A stretch of 64,000 nucleotides of DNA from Paucidesulfovibrio longus DSM 6739 (GCF_000420485.1 NZ_ATVA01000013.1:325894-389893); one strand, 5' to 3'; positions 15,960 through 25,561 are shown, counted from the first letter of the stretch. Translations and numbers: made by a program. Notes: generated by a model from the sequence alone, not told the origin.

Positions 15960-17153
15960 ATGCTCAACTTCCAATTCTTCATGCCGACCAAGCTTCTCTT
16001 CGGTCCCGGCTCCCTTGACCGTCTTGCCGACACGCCGAACCTGCCCAAGGGCGACAAAGCCATGATCGTGATCGGCTCCTCCGGGGCCATGATTCAGAAC
16101 GGCTACCTCGCCCGCGTCCAGGGACTGCTCGCCGAGCGCGGCGTGCGCAGCGTGGTCTTCGACAAGGTCCGCCCCAACCCTGAATCCGACATGGTCGAGG
16201 AAGCGGCGGGCACCTGCCGCAAGCTCGGCGTGGACTTCCTTGTCGGCCTCGGCGGCGGCAGTTCCATCGACACGGCCAAATCCGCCGCCCTGCTCGCCGC
16301 CAACGAAGGCTCCTACTGGGACTACATGCAAGGCGGCAGCGGAGGCAAAAAAACGCCGGAGCATCCCGCGCTGCCCGTGGTCGCCATTCCCACCACGGCG
16401 GGCACCGGCACCGAGGCCGATCCCTGGACCGTTATCACCAAGAGCGGCTCCAAAGAAAAAATCGGATTCGGCAACGACTCCACGTACCCGGCCCTCTCCA
16501 TCGTGGATCCCAATCTGATGGTTTCGCTGTCGCCGCGCCAGACCGCATTCACGGGAATGGACGCGTTTTTCCACGCGGTGGAGTCCTACCTGAACACCAC
16601 CCGCTCGCCCATGAACGACATGCTCGCCATGGAGGCCGTGAACCTCATCGGCCAATACCTGCCCGCCGCCGTGAATAACGGCTCCGACATGGAAGCGCGC
16701 ACGGCCCTGGCCTGGGCGAGTACGGCCGCGGGCATCTGCGAGTCCATCGGCGGCTGCATCTCGCACCATTCCATGGAGCACGCCCTGAGCGGCTTCAACC
16801 CGGACCTGCCCCACGGCGCGGGGCTGGTGCTGCTTTCCGTGCCCTATTTCTCCCGCCTGGGAGAACTCGCGCCGGAACGCTTCTCGGACCTGGCGCTCGC
16901 CCTGGGAGCCGAAGAAGCGATGGATCTGCCCGAATCCGAAGGCCCGCGCCTGTTCAGGGAGCAACTCGGCGCACTTATTGAGACGGTCGGCCTCGGCGAG
17001 GAAAAGCTCTCCGACTACGGATTCAGCGTGGAGCAGGCCGACGCCCTGGCAGAAAACGCCTTCGAGAACATGGGCGCGCTCTTCGACGTCACCCCGGCCG
17101 TGCTGACGCGCCGCGACGTGGCCGCCATTTTTGAATCGGCCATCCGGGGGTGA
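15960..17153 (+). CDS. Iron-containing alcohol dehydrogenase
   Basis: 397 residues, the usual family length. The N-terminal half has the NAD(P)-binding GGGSSIDTAKS (about 98-108) and PTTAGTGTEAD. Metal-site candidates follow in order: D of SIVDPNL, H of AFFHAVE, H of SMEHALSG and H of DLPHGAG. The family interconverts alcohols or diols and aldehydes or ketones with NAD(P)H, usually using Fe(II). Substrate cannot be read from sequence; ethanol or butanol-type metabolism is common in Desulfovibrio. GAGGAG lies 6 bp before the ATG. Probably monocistronic: 57 bp after the DsbD-like gene and followed by a terminator. Confidence 0.92.
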   Translation: MLNFQFFMPTKLLFGPGSLDRLADTPNLPKGDKAMIVIGSSGAMIQNGYLARVQGLLAERGVRSVVFDKVRPNPESDMVEEAAGTCRKLGVDFLVGLGGGSSIDTAKSAALLAANEGSYWDYMQGGSGGKKTPEHPALPVVAIPTTAGTGTEADPWTVITKSGSKEKIGFGNDSTYPALSIVDPNLMVSLSPRQTAFTGMDAFFHAVESYLNTTRSPMNDMLAMEAVNLIGQYLPAAVNNGSDMEARTALAWASTAAGICESIGGCISHHSMEHALSGFNPDLPHGAGLVLLSVPYFSRLGELAPERFSDLALALGAEEAMDLPESEGPRLFREQLGALIETVGLGEEKLSDYGFSVEQADALAENAFENMGALFDVTPAVLTRRDVAAIFESAIRG

Positions 17154-17191
17154 GCCCTTCCCAAAGCCGACCCGGCTGAAATCGCGCAACA

Positions 17192-17224
17192 AAAAGCCGA
17201 ATCGCCTTGACGATTCGGCTTTTC
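17192..17224 (+). terminator. Rho-independent terminator
   Basis: AAAAGCCGAATCG pairs with CGATTCGGCTTTT around a CCTTGA loop. It has a T-run on both strands and ends the alcohol dehydrogenase transcript. Confidence 0.93.
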
Positions 17225-17270
17225 TCTATTTATCATTTTCGAAGATTCAGCGCACATCCCTGGAGGCTGC

Positions 17271-17774
17271 ATGCACCGACTCAGCGAGCTGCATCCGGAA
17301 CTCTCAGAATTCTTGGAAAACAAGGATTATACGGATCACAAAAACGCGCGCTCGGACAAGAGCCTGCGCGCCGTGGTCACGGAGATGTTCACCTACTGCC
17401 CGGCATGGCTTCGAGGCTTCTACCGCATTCGCGGCCTGCTGGCCCGGCTTCTCGGCCTGCGCCACGATCAGGAGCTCTCCGCCGGAGACGTCAGCCCGGA
17501 AGCCATCTCCATGTCGCCCGGCGGGAAGGTGCGCTTTTTCAACGTTGTTTCCGCCCGCGAAAACACGTGGTGGGTCGGCGAAATCAACGACGCGCATCTA
17601 TCGGCCTGGGTCGTTGTCGTCCGAGAACCCTCGGCCGCCGGTCCGGCCCTTTTCCATGTCGCCACCAGCGTGCGCCATCGCCATTGGATCGGCCCGCTGT
17701 ATTTCAACCTGATCCGGCCCTTCCATCATTTCATCGTCGCGTCCATGCTGCGCCGCGCAGTGCGCGCGGCATGA
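17271..17774 (+). CDS. DUF2867-like protein
   Basis: 167 residues, soluble. The pattern fits DUF2867: an N-terminal acidic helix, a basic aromatic segment (PAWLRGFYRIRGLLARLLGL), a beta-rich middle (WWVGEINDAHLSAWVVV) and the conserved ending LYFNLIRPFHHFIVASML. The biochemical function of the family is not established, and some members are attached to sugar-nucleotide epimerase-like proteins. GGAGG lies before the ATG. A short plus-strand run continues into the AhpD-like gene 46 bp downstream. Confidence 0.75.
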   Translation: MHRLSELHPELSEFLENKDYTDHKNARSDKSLRAVVTEMFTYCPAWLRGFYRIRGLLARLLGLRHDQELSAGDVSPEAISMSPGGKVRFFNVVSARENTWWVGEINDAHLSAWVVVVREPSAAGPALFHVATSVRHRHWIGPLYFNLIRPFHHFIVASMLRRAVRAA

Positions 17775-17820
17775 CGCCCCGGCCCGTTTCCACCCCAACC
17801 CGCACCGCAGAGGTTGAGCC

Positions 17821-18177
17821 GTGTCCGACAAGCTCCGCGAACTGACCCGAAAACGCAAGGCGGCCCATTCCCGCCTCCTGAAGCTGGAATCACGCACCTA
17901 CGCCGCTTTCCTGGATATGGAACAGGCGACCTACTCCGACGGCGCGCTCCCCAAGAAGCACAAGGAACTCATCGCCGTGGGAATCTCCGTGGTCATAGAC
18001 TGCGAATCCTGCATGCAGTGGCACATCGAGCAGGCCGCAGCAGCGGGCGCCACGGAGCGGGAGGTGCTCGAAGCCGTGGAGGTCGGCATGGAGATGGGCG
18101 GCGGCCCGGCAACGGTTTCGGCCCGGTTCGCCCTGGAAGTCATGCGGGAAGTCTTCGACGGAAAATCGCGAGCCTGA
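17821..18177 (+). CDS. Carboxymuconolactone decarboxylase/AhpD family protein
   Basis: 118 residues. The family core includes the redox motif CESC (about residues 61-64) followed by H of QWHIEQA, which matches the AhpD proton-relay arrangement. AhpD-like proteins are thiol-based peroxidase reductants, whereas true carboxymuconolactone decarboxylases lack the CxxC; the CxxC favours the redox role. GTG start with GAGG 8 bp before it. Together with the DsbD-like protein and the DUF2867 gene it forms a short plus-strand series, followed by a hairpin and a convergent gene. Confidence 0.85.
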   Translation: MSDKLRELTRKRKAAHSRLLKLESRTYAAFLDMEQATYSDGALPKKHKELIAVGISVVIDCESCMQWHIEQAAAAGATEREVLEAVEVGMEMGGGPATVSARFALEVMREVFDGKSRA

Positions 18178-18189
18178 AATCCAGACCGC

Positions 18190-18230
18190 CGAACGCCCCG
18201 CCTTCCGGATCGCGGACAACGGGGCGTTCG
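18190..18230. terminator. Hairpin between convergent genes
   Basis: CGAACGCCCCG pairs perfectly (11 bp) with CGGGGCGTTCG across a 19-base loop. No T-run follows on either strand, so it may act as a weak or factor-dependent terminator. Confidence 0.55.
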
Positions 18231-18263
18231 CGCGCGCAAGGCGCATCGCGTCAGCGGAAAAAA

Positions 18264-19487
18264 TTACTCCACGCAGACCATCTCGAAGCGGTCGCCCGTG
18301 ATGCAGGCCGCGCCCTGCGGCGTGACCTCGAACGTGTTCTCCACGCCGACCATGCCCACGCCGGGCACGCCCTGCTTGGGTTCGAGGGCCAGGACCATGC
18401 CGACTTCGAGCGGCCTGTCGAAGCCCTTGGCGATGACGGGATATCCGTCGATGGTCAGCCCGATGCCGTGTCCCACGAACGGAACCTGATTGTCGCCAAT
18501 GCCCATGAATCCTTCGGCCATGCCCGCCTTCGTCGCCATCTCCAGACAGCCCGCATACAGCTGCGAAGGCAGTGCGCCCGGCACCATGCTCTCGGCCAGC
18601 CAGGCCTGGACGTCCATGCAGAAGGAATGCGCCGAACGCACCGCGTCCGGAATGGAGGCATCCGTTCCGGCCCAGTAGACCTGGGTCTTGTCCGTGGCGT
18701 AGCCTTCGAGGGAGAAGCCCACGTCGCAGGCCAGGGGCTGGCCCATCCGCCAGACATTCCCCGCGCTCCCCATGTACGGGATGGCCGGGTGCTCGCCCTG
18801 CACGCCGAGCGGGCCGTTGAACGCGCTGGAATAATTGCCTGATTCCCCTGCGGAGACATGGCCCAGGAAAATTTCCTCGCCAAAGGAGCCCATGCGCATC
18901 ACGCCCATGTGTCCCCTGGAATAAAAGACCTCCCAAATCCGATGCGAGATTTCCCGCTCGCTCATGCCGGGCCGGATGACCGTTGGCAGCAATTCGTGCA
19001 GGCATTCGTGATGCAACGCCCCGCAACGCCGCATGATCCCAAGTTCCCACTCGGATTTGAAGCTGCGGGCAAGTCCGAGCGCCATGTCTCCGGGGACGAA
19101 TCTCTTTCCCTTGAGCTTGGCGCGCAGCAACTCGCCGAGCTGCATGGTCAGCCCCCCGGTCTCCACGGCCAGGGTCTCGGGCAGCGGGCTGCCCGCCTCG
19201 GCGGCGAGCGCTTCGAGCTGGCCGTAGGACTTGAAGGCCACCTTCCGGCGCACGGCGCTCTCGATCCCGGCGCGCTCCAGCCCCTTGCGGCAGAAGAGCA
19301 CGGGCTCACCCTCCAGCGGCAGCCAGAAAACCCCCATGCCGAGCGTCCCGGAAAGGTAATAGATGTTCACGCGGGAAAAGGCCAAGAGGCCGCCCGCTTC
19401 CGGCGCGGTTTCGCGCAGCATGGCGCGGCACTTTTGCCAGCGCGTGGACAGTTCGGACTCCGGAATGAGATACTCGGCATGGGACAT
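18264..19487 (-). CDS. M24 family metallopeptidase (Xaa-Pro aminopeptidase-like)
   Basis: 407 residues. The N-terminal creatinase-type domain (1-165) lacks catalytic residues. The C-terminal pita-bread fold has the dinuclear metal ligands in order: D of CDVGFSL, D of YATDKTQ, H of GHGIGL, E of LEPKQG and E of VENTFEVT. The likely reaction is release of an N-terminal residue before proline, though creatinase-like or dimethylsulfoniopropionate-lyase-like members share the fold. Cytoplasmic. The ATG has GGAG upstream. Monocistronic, convergent with the AhpD-like gene and divergent from the CoA-binding gene. Confidence 0.88.
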   Translation of the reverse strand: MSHAEYLIPESELSTRWQKCRAMLRETAPEAGGLLAFSRVNIYYLSGTLGMGVFWLPLEGEPVLFCRKGLERAGIESAVRRKVAFKSYGQLEALAAEAGSPLPETLAVETGGLTMQLGELLRAKLKGKRFVPGDMALGLARSFKSEWELGIMRRCGALHHECLHELLPTVIRPGMSEREISHRIWEVFYSRGHMGVMRMGSFGEEIFLGHVSAGESGNYSSAFNGPLGVQGEHPAIPYMGSAGNVWRMGQPLACDVGFSLEGYATDKTQVYWAGTDASIPDAVRSAHSFCMDVQAWLAESMVPGALPSQLYAGCLEMATKAGMAEGFMGIGDNQVPFVGHGIGLTIDGYPVIAKGFDRPLEVGMVLALEPKQGVPGVGMVGVENTFEVTPQGAACITGDRFEMVCVE

Positions 19488-19567
19488 GGCAGGCTCCGAC
19501 AGGGTTTCGGGCTAGGCAACGCTGTTCAATTGCGGTAGGGAGGTGCACGGAACAACGAGGTACAATC

Positions 19568-19990
19568 ATGCTGCACGACACCAAGGAGCTAACCGCCCTG
19601 CTCGGACAGGTCAAGTCCATCGCCGTGGTCGGCGCCGTGGACAAGCCAGGCCGTCCGGTGGACATGGTGGGACGCTACCTCATCGAGGCGGGATTCGACG
19701 TGATCCCGGTGCACCCCAAGCGCACCGGCGTCTGGGGCCTGACCACCTATCCCGCCCTTTCCGCGATTCCCGTTCCCGTGGATCTCGTGGACCTTTTTCG
19801 CGCGCCGGAGCACTGCCCGGCGCATGCCGAGGAAACCCTGGCCATGAACCCCAGGCCCCGCTGCTTCTGGATGCAGTCCGGCATCGCCAGTCCGGCGGCC
19901 CGGAGCATTCTCGCCGACTCCGGCATCCTCGTGGTCGAGGATCTCTGCCTGAAGGTCTTCCACCAGCAGCACATACGGGGCGGCCTGTGA
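19568..19990 (+). CDS. CoA-binding domain protein
   Basis: 140 residues, the length of the stand-alone YccU/CoA-binding family. A Rossmann-type start (VKSIAVVGAVDKPGRP) is followed by GFDVIPVHPKRTGVWGL and a late LVVEDLCLKVFHQ. The fold matches the CoA-binding domain of succinyl-CoA synthetase alpha; the physiological role of the small proteins is not known. It overlaps the next gene by 4 bp (GTGA), so the two are translated together. Confidence 0.88.
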   Translation: MLHDTKELTALLGQVKSIAVVGAVDKPGRPVDMVGRYLIEAGFDVIPVHPKRTGVWGLTTYPALSAIPVPVDLVDLFRAPEHCPAHAEETLAMNPRPRCFWMQSGIASPAARSILADSGILVVEDLCLKVFHQQHIRGGL

Positions 19991-20430
19991 GCCTCGCCTT
20001 TGAATGCCGCATGTGCGGCCACTGCTGCCACGGCGAGGGAGGCATCGTCATGAGCCCCCGCGACCAGGAACGCCTGGCTGCGCACCTCGGCATCGAGGTA
20101 GCCGCCCTTCTCAGCGAATACGCTCGCCCAGGTTCGGGCAAGCCCAGCCTGCGCACCGGCGAAGACGGCTACTGCGTGTTCTTCGCCGAGGGACAGGGCT
20201 GCACGGTGCACCCCGGACGCCCGGACATCTGCCGTGCCTGGCCCTATTTCCGGGGCAACCTCATCGACTCGACCAGTTGGGAAATGATCCAGGACTATTG
20301 TCCGGGGGTGAATCCTGCGGCGGGCCACGCGGAATTCGTCCGCCAGGGCCGGGAGTATCTGCGCGCGCACGGACTGCTGCGCGACGACCCGGCCGTGGAC
20401 CCCAACGCCTTGATCCTGGACCGGGATTGA
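19987..20430 (+). CDS. YkgJ family cysteine cluster protein
   Basis: 147 residues. CRMCGHCCHG near the N-terminus, then a conserved Cys in GYCVFF, GCTVHPGRPDICRAWPYF and a late Cys (QDYCPG) give the CxxCxxCC...C...C pattern of the YkgJ/UPF0153 family, thought to bind zinc or an Fe-S cluster. The GTG start at 19987 overlaps the upstream stop codon (GTGA). A longer open frame runs upstream but is a shadow of the CoA-binding gene. Function unknown. Confidence 0.85.
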   Translation: MSLAFECRMCGHCCHGEGGIVMSPRDQERLAAHLGIEVAALLSEYARPGSGKPSLRTGEDGYCVFFAEGQGCTVHPGRPDICRAWPYFRGNLIDSTSWEMIQDYCPGVNPAAGHAEFVRQGREYLRAHGLLRDDPAVDPNALILDRD

Positions 20431-20445
20431 CGGGAGCCGTCGGGC

Positions 20446-21255
20446 ATGAACGTTCGGGACTGCTACCGCATTCTGAAGGTGCAACAAGGAGCCGGGCTCG
20501 ACGAAGTCAAGTCCGCCTTTCGCAAGCAGGCCTTCCAGCTTCACCCGGATCTGAACCCCGGCCAGGACGCCGCCCGCAAATTCCGGGAACTCAACGAGGC
20601 GTATGTCCTGCTCACGAGGACGCTGAAGCAGGAACCGCCCAAAAGCGGGCGCACGGGCAAAGGGCCGCAAGGCAAGACAGGACCGGAACCCCGCGCGGAC
20701 CGCGCCGAGGCGGCAGGCGCCTACGAACGCCAGAGCCGCAGCGGGGCCGGACAGCGCCCCGGAACGGATGCGGGACACAAAAAACCCCGCAACGACTCGG
20801 ACACGGGACGCGGAGCGTTTCACTACAAGGAAGAAGAAGTCCTCAGCGACCTGCTCAAGGATCCCTTCGCCCGCAAGGTCTTCGAAGACATCTACCAGCA
20901 GATACGCACTTCCCAGCCCGCCAGGCGACCGGAAAAGGTCTCGCGCCGCAGCATCCAACTGGACTGGGGCGGCCGAAAATTCAACCTCGACCTCAGCCGC
21001 GGCCTGAAGACGCGGATCAAGGACTGGCTGCGCCACCAGCTCGACGACGAACAGACGCTGACCTTTCCCGCGCACCTTCTCATTCCCGGACGACTCATCC
21101 GCATCGACGTCAGTTCGCGCTTTTCCAAGCCGAAGACCATCGAGGTCCGGCTTCCATCCGACTTTGCCATCGGCAAGCCTATTCGTCTCAAAGGGCTGGG
21201 ACGCCAACTCGGCCCCTACAAAGGGGATCTCTACCTTCGCATTGCCGCAAAATAA
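20446..21255 (+). CDS. DnaJ-like co-chaperone
   Basis: 269 residues. The N-terminal J domain (1-62) has the HPD motif (LHPDLNP), which stimulates DnaK ATPase. It lacks the G/F-rich linker and the zinc-finger region; instead a charged, low-complexity linker (62-130) leads to a single C-terminal DnaJ-type substrate-binding beta domain (about 165-269, ending GLGRQLGPYKGDLYLRIAAK). It is thus a CbpA-like or minimal type II/III J protein, distinct from the full DnaJ at 24438-25556. CGGGAG precedes the ATG. It follows the YkgJ gene by 15 bp. Confidence 0.88.
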   Translation: MNVRDCYRILKVQQGAGLDEVKSAFRKQAFQLHPDLNPGQDAARKFRELNEAYVLLTRTLKQEPPKSGRTGKGPQGKTGPEPRADRAEAAGAYERQSRSGAGQRPGTDAGHKKPRNDSDTGRGAFHYKEEEVLSDLLKDPFARKVFEDIYQQIRTSQPARRPEKVSRRSIQLDWGGRKFNLDLSRGLKTRIKDWLRHQLDDEQTLTFPAHLLIPGRLIRIDVSSRFSKPKTIEVRLPSDFAIGKPIRLKGLGRQLGPYKGDLYLRIAAK

Positions 21256-21400
21256 GCCCGGAATCATCGCCGGAGCCACGGCTTCTCCTCTTCACGCCTT
21301 TTTTCCTGTTTTCGAAACCCCTCCCGGACGGCTTCCCCCCCCTTGAACTTCCCGCGATATTCTACTAGTCGCAGAAAGCATCAAAGGAGGAGTTGCAGGA

Positions 21401-22039
21401 ATGCTCGCCATCTTCGACTACAATGCTGGAAACCAGACCAGCGTGCGCAGGGCACTGGACGCCATCGGCATCCCGAACAAGATCACCAACGATCCGGACG
21501 AGCTTCAAAGAGCGACCGGAATCATCTTCCCCGGAGTGGGCGCCGCAGGGCAAGCCATGGACGAACTCACCTCCGGCGGCCTGGACGAAGCGCTCAAGGC
21601 GCTGATTTGGCAAGAAAAGCCAGTTCTCGGCATTTGCGTCGGCTGCCAGATTCTTCTCGACTACAGCGAGGAGAACAACACCAAGGCGCTGGCCGTGATT
21701 CCGGGAGAATGCCGCCTCTTCAACCCTTCCTGGACGGATTACGAAGGCATGCCCATCCGCGTTCCCCACATGGGCTGGAACACGGTCGAGCTGGTCCGGG
21801 AGTGCGAGCTGTTCAAGGGCATTGAGCCCGACGCCAATTTTTATTTCGTGCACAGCTATTACCCGGCGCCCAAGGAAGAATTCGTCCTCGGCAACACCAT
21901 CTACGGTCGGCCGTTCTGCTCCGTGCACGGCCGCCGGGGCCTCTGGGCCGTGCAGTTCCACCCGGAAAAAAGCGGGAGGCCCGGTCTGAAGCTCCTGCAA
22001 AACTTCCACGACTACTGCCGGGAGGTGGAAGATGCTTAG
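21401..22039 (+). CDS. hisH: Imidazole glycerol phosphate synthase, glutamine amidotransferase subunit
   Basis: 212 residues. The class I glutaminase has its nucleophile Cys in GICVGCQ and the His-Glu pair in VQFHPEKSG. It releases ammonia from glutamine and channels it to HisF for the fifth step of histidine synthesis. The next gene is hisF, which it overlaps by 8 bp. AAAGGAGGAG lies upstream of the ATG. The rest of the his pathway is not in the window, which is common for the scattered his genes of Desulfovibrio. Confidence 0.96.
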   Translation: MLAIFDYNAGNQTSVRRALDAIGIPNKITNDPDELQRATGIIFPGVGAAGQAMDELTSGGLDEALKALIWQEKPVLGICVGCQILLDYSEENNTKALAVIPGECRLFNPSWTDYEGMPIRVPHMGWNTVELVRECELFKGIEPDANFYFVHSYYPAPKEEFVLGNTIYGRPFCSVHGRRGLWAVQFHPEKSGRPGLKLLQNFHDYCREVEDA

Positions 22040-22811
22040 TAAGCGCGTGATCCCCTGCCTCGACGTGCGCAACGGCCGATTGACCAAGGGCGTCAAGTTC
22101 CAGGGCAACGTCGACATCGGCGATCCCGTGGAGACGGCCAAGCGCTACTATGAGGAAGGCGCGGACGAGATCGTCTTCTACGACATCACGGCCAGTTCCG
22201 AAGGGCGCGGCATCTTCCTCGACGTGGTCGAGGAAGTGGCCAAGCAGATCTTCATCCCCTTTTCCGTGGGCGGGGGCATCAACTCCGTGGAAGACATGCG
22301 CGCGGTGCTGCGGGCCGGAGCCGAAAAGGTCTCGGTCAACTCCGGCGCGGTCAAGAACCCGGACATCATCAGCCAGGGCGCGGTCCAGTTCGGATCGCAG
22401 TGCGTGGTGCTCGGCATGGACGTGAAACGCGTGGACAAGTCCGAGGACATTCCTTCGGGCTTCGAAGTGGTCATCCACGGCGGCCGCAAGCACATGGGCA
22501 TGGACGCCATCGAATGGGCCAAGACCGCCGAGGCCCTGGGAGCCGGAGAGATCTGCCTCAATTCCATTGACGCGGACGGCACCAAGGACGGCTACGACCT
22601 GGAGCTGACCAGCCTGGTGGTCGAGGCCGTATCCATCCCGGTCATCGCTTCCGGCGGCGCAGGCCACCCCCAGCACATGGTCGACGCGGTGACCAAAGGC
22701 AAGGCTTCGGCCGCGCTGATCGCCTCCATCGTGCACTATGGGGAGTGGAGCGTCCCGGAGATCAAGAAATTCATGCACGACCAGGGCGTGCGTACCCGCA
22801 TGGTCTGGTAG
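22032..22811 (+). CDS. hisF: Imidazole glycerol phosphate synthase, cyclase subunit
   Basis: 259-residue (beta/alpha)8 barrel. The start is typical ([19 protein letters not shown]), with catalytic Asp in CLDV and in [13 protein letters not shown], and phosphate-binding VGGGI and SGGAG loops. It uses HisH-derived ammonia to convert PRFAR to imidazole glycerol phosphate plus AICAR. Translationally coupled to hisH by overlap and followed by a strong terminator. Confidence 0.97.
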   Translation: MLSKRVIPCLDVRNGRLTKGVKFQGNVDIGDPVETAKRYYEEGADEIVFYDITASSEGRGIFLDVVEEVAKQIFIPFSVGGGINSVEDMRAVLRAGAEKVSVNSGAVKNPDIISQGAVQFGSQCVVLGMDVKRVDKSEDIPSGFEVVIHGGRKHMGMDAIEWAKTAEALGAGEICLNSIDADGTKDGYDLELTSLVVEAVSIPVIASGGAGHPQHMVDAVTKGKASAALIASIVHYGEWSVPEIKKFMHDQGVRTRMVW

Positions 22812-22834
22812 CGACCGAAACCTGCGCGCACGAC

Positions 22835-22870
22835 AAGGGCGGCCCTCCGAACCGGAGAGCCGCCCTTTTT
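22835..22870 (+). terminator. Rho-independent terminator after hisF
   Basis: AAGGGCGGC pairs with GCCGCCCTT, with an inner CTCC/GGAG stem, followed by TTTTT. Confidence 0.93.
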
Positions 22871-22891
22871 CACGCGGGAGCATGCCGTGCG

Positions 22892-23284
22892 TCAGCGCAG
22901 TTCGAAACGGGCCAACTCGGCCTGCCCGCGCATGGGCGAAAGCTCCTTGTTGGCCAGCGCGGTCATGCGCGCGGCAAAGACCTCGTTGCCCTCCGCAGTG
23001 CCCAGCCCGTCGAAGCGCTCGATGGACAGCGCTTCCAGAAGCACCATGGCGAAATCGTTCTTGTGGCTGCGGAACCAGGCCGTTCCCTCTTCGTTCGGGA
23101 ACGAGACGAGATATTCCAGCCGGGCGAAACCGCCCACGGAGCGGTGCAGATTGCCGAGCACCACGAGAGCCTCCCGGCGATACGGTTCGGCTTTCGCCGA
23201 GTCGGGAGCGGGCGCGTTCTTCGGGGCGCAGGCTCCGAGCAGAAGCAACCCGGCAAGCAGGAAAAGGCACGCTGTTTTTTTCAT
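22892..23284 (-). CDS. Small lipoprotein of unknown function
   Basis: 130 residues. The lipoprotein signal peptide is clear: MKKTACLFLLAGLLLLGAC with lipobox LGAC (lipidated Cys19). The mature part is helical and charged, with no recognised domain. The frame is open far upstream, but that stretch is Pro/Trp/Arg-rich shadow. The chosen ATG starts the signal peptide although its ribosome binding site is weak. Convergent with hisF and 79 bp beyond the azlD stop. Confidence 0.8.
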   Translation of the reverse strand: MKKTACLFLLAGLLLLGACAPKNAPAPDSAKAEPYRREALVVLGNLHRSVGGFARLEYLVSFPNEEGTAWFRSHKNDFAMVLLEALSIERFDGLGTAEGNEVFAARMTALANKELSPMRGQAELARFELR

Positions 23285-23363
23285 GTGCAAAGGATACCCG
23301 GAGCGGAACGGACGGTAAAGGTCTATTCGCGGGGAACGGCGTTCGACGGAATTCGGCAAAAGC

Positions 23364-23732
23364 TCAGACGAGCCACCCCAGGAGCCAAAGCACGCCCATG
23401 CCCGTGAGGATGGTCCAGAGCAGGTTCTTGAACCTCCAGGCCACCAGGGCGGCGGCCACGGCGGCAAGGATGCGGTGGTTGCCGAGGGAAAGGTCCATGA
23501 CCCCTTCGGGCCGGAGGATGGCTGGAAATACCAGGGCGGAAAGCACGGCCGGCGGGACGTAGCGCAGCCCTCGCATCAGCCATGAAGGCATGTCGCGCTT
23601 GCCGAAGACGAGGATGAAGGAAAGACGTTCGCATACGGTGACCAGGCCGCAGGCCAGGAACAGCAGCCAGAGCGAGAGGCCGCTGAATCCGCCCAGGCCG
23701 GAAACCGCCGTGTTCGCTTCCGCGGCGTTCAT
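23364..23732 (-). CDS. azlD: AzlD family branched-chain amino acid export subunit
   Basis: 122 residues with about four membrane helices. It contains the family's RYVPPAVLSALVFP segment and ends in a hydrophobic helix. AzlD is the small partner of the LIV-E exporter AzlC. The ATG at 23732 overlaps the azlC stop (ATGA), so the two are translationally coupled. Last gene of the rpoZ-dnaJ-azlC-azlD run. Confidence 0.88.
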   Translation of the reverse strand: MNAAEANTAVSGLGGFSGLSLWLLFLACGLVTVCERLSFILVFGKRDMPSWLMRGLRYVPPAVLSALVFPAILRPEGVMDLSLGNHRILAAVAAALVAWRFKNLLWTILTGMGVLWLLGWLV

Positions 23733-24409
23733 GCTTCTGCCTTCTTGCGGACTTCCGCCAGCAGGCCCGCGCCGATTCCGGCAAAGGCTCCCGCCATGAG
23801 GCCCAGGTTGTAGGGCAACGACGCCGCGAACACGGCCACCACGCCGCCCACGACGGCTGCCACGGCGCAGGGACGGTCGCGCAGCGCGGGGAATATCAAG
23901 GCCAGAAAACAAAGCGGCACCGCGAATTCCAGCTCCCAGGAAGCGGGCACGAAAGAGCCGAGCAGCACGCCCATGGCGTTGCCGAAATGCCAGCTTGCGA
24001 ACATGGTCAGGGCCGCGCCGATGTAAAAGCGGTGGGACGCGCCCTGCTCCATCCGGATCACGGAGACGCCGAAGGCCTGATCCGAAAGGATGAATCCGCC
24101 GATCCAGCGCGCCCAGGTCGGCGCATTTTGAAGGTACGGAGCCACGGACGCGGAATACATGGTGAAACGGAGGTTGACCACAAGCACGGCCAGAACGACG
24201 AGAGCGAACCCGGCTCCGCGCCCCATGAGGTGGAGCGCGGCGAGCTGCGAGGCTCCGGCGTTGACCAGAAAGGCGAAGCCGAAGGCCTCGCGCACGGACA
24301 TGCCCGCCTCCACGGCGGCCATGCCGCAGATGGCCGCGAACGGCAGGACTCCCGGCACGATGGGCAGCAAAGCCCGCGCGCCTTCCATATATTCGTTGCG
24401 TCGAGACAT
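23729..24409 (-). CDS. azlC: AzlC family branched-chain amino acid permease
   Basis: 226 residues, about six to seven membrane helices, with the family signature near the N-terminus (ALLPIVPGVLPFAAICG) and GASQLAALHLMGRG. With AzlD it exports leucine, valine, isoleucine or analogues. The start at 24409 is 28 bp after the dnaJ stop. Linkage to rpoZ-dnaJ is probably an operon of convenience. Confidence 0.9.
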   Translation of the reverse strand: MSRRNEYMEGARALLPIVPGVLPFAAICGMAAVEAGMSVREAFGFAFLVNAGASQLAALHLMGRGAGFALVVLAVLVVNLRFTMYSASVAPYLQNAPTWARWIGGFILSDQAFGVSVIRMEQGASHRFYIGAALTMFASWHFGNAMGVLLGSFVPASWELEFAVPLCFLALIFPALRDRPCAVAAVVGGVVAVFAASLPYNLGLMAGAFAGIGAGLLAEVRKKAEA

Positions 24410-24437
24410 GAGGGAAACCGGGGAGCGGGCCGCAGCC

Positions 24438-25556
24438 CTATTCGCCCATGACCTTGTCCTTGGCCTTCTTGAAGAAGTTCTTGGCCTTGTTCATGGGCTT
24501 CTGGGATTCCAGCTCCTGGAATTCGCGGAGCAGCTCCTCCTGGCGCTTCGAAAGCTTGACAGGAGTCAGCACCTTGATCTCCACGAGCAGATCGCCCTTG
24601 TGGGAGCTGCCGAGGTGCGGCAGTCCGAGCCCCTTGATGCGGAAGACCTCGCCGCTCTGCGCGCCCTTGGGCACGTCCACGGTCACGGGCTCGTCGAGCG
24701 TGGGAACGCTGATCTTGTCGCCCAATGCGGCCTGCACGAAGCTGATGTCCTGGCTGACCACGAGATCCTTGCCCTGGCGGCGGAAGATCTTGTCCGGCTC
24801 CACGCGGATGTCCACGAAGAGGTCGCCCGGAGGGCCGCCGTGCACGCCGGGTTCGCCCTCGCCGCGCAGCCGCAGGCGCGAGCCGTCGTCCACTCCGGCG
24901 GGAATACGGACCTTGAGATCCTTGGTCACGCGCATCACGCCCCGTCCGCCGCAGGTGCCGCAAGGGTCGGAGATCAGCTGGCCGCGGCCGTGGCAGACAG
25001 GGCAGGTCACGGAGATGCGGAAGAATCCCTGCGCCTGCTGAACATGCCCCGCGCCGCCGCACTGCGGACAGGTTTCGGGCTTGGAGCCGGGTTTCGCGCC
25101 CGACCCGTTGCACTCGGAACAGTGCACGTCCTTGGGCAGCTTGAGATCCACCTCGGTCCCGCGCGCGGCGTCGCGGAAGGAGATGTTCATGGAATAGCGC
25201 AGGTCGGCTCCGGCCTGGGCGCGCGGCCTTCCGCGCCGCCCGGCGGCTCCGAAGCCGAAGAATTCTCCAAAGATGTCGCTGAATGCGCCGAAGATGTCTT
25301 CGTTGGAGGAGAATCCGGAGAAGCCGTTGCCGTCCACTCCGGAATGGCCGAATTGATCGTAGCGCCGACGCTTCTCCGGGTCGCGAAGAATGTCGTACGC
25401 CTCGGCCGCCTCCTTGAAGCGGGACTCCGCTTCGGGATCGTCCGGATTTCTGTCCGGATGATATTCAAAAGCGAGCTTGCGATAAGCCCGCTTGATCTCG
25501 TCGTCGCCCGCTTCGGGCGAAACGCCCAAAACCTCGTAAAAATCCCGCTTGGACAT
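24438..25556 (-). CDS. dnaJ: Chaperone protein DnaJ
   Basis: 372 residues, type I. J domain with HPD (YHPDRNP), G/F-rich linker (about 70-110), and a zinc-binding region with four CxxCxGxG repeats ([32 protein letters not shown]). A C-terminal substrate-binding domain follows, with a coiled basic tail. It delivers unfolded clients to DnaK. It starts 5 bp after the rpoZ stop and has no strong ribosome binding site, so it is probably coupled to rpoZ. dnaK and grpE are not nearby. Confidence 0.97.
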   Translation of the reverse strand: MSKRDFYEVLGVSPEAGDDEIKRAYRKLAFEYHPDRNPDDPEAESRFKEAAEAYDILRDPEKRRRYDQFGHSGVDGNGFSGFSSNEDIFGAFSDIFGEFFGFGAAGRRGRPRAQAGADLRYSMNISFRDAARGTEVDLKLPKDVHCSECNGSGAKPGSKPETCPQCGGAGHVQQAQGFFRISVTCPVCHGRGQLISDPCGTCGGRGVMRVTKDLKVRIPAGVDDGSRLRLRGEGEPGVHGGPPGDLFVDIRVEPDKIFRRQGKDLVVSQDISFVQAALGDKISVPTLDEPVTVDVPKGAQSGEVFRIKGLGLPHLGSSHKGDLLVEIKVLTPVKLSKRQEELLREFQELESQKPMNKAKNFFKKAKDKVMGE

Positions 25557-25561
25557 GATAC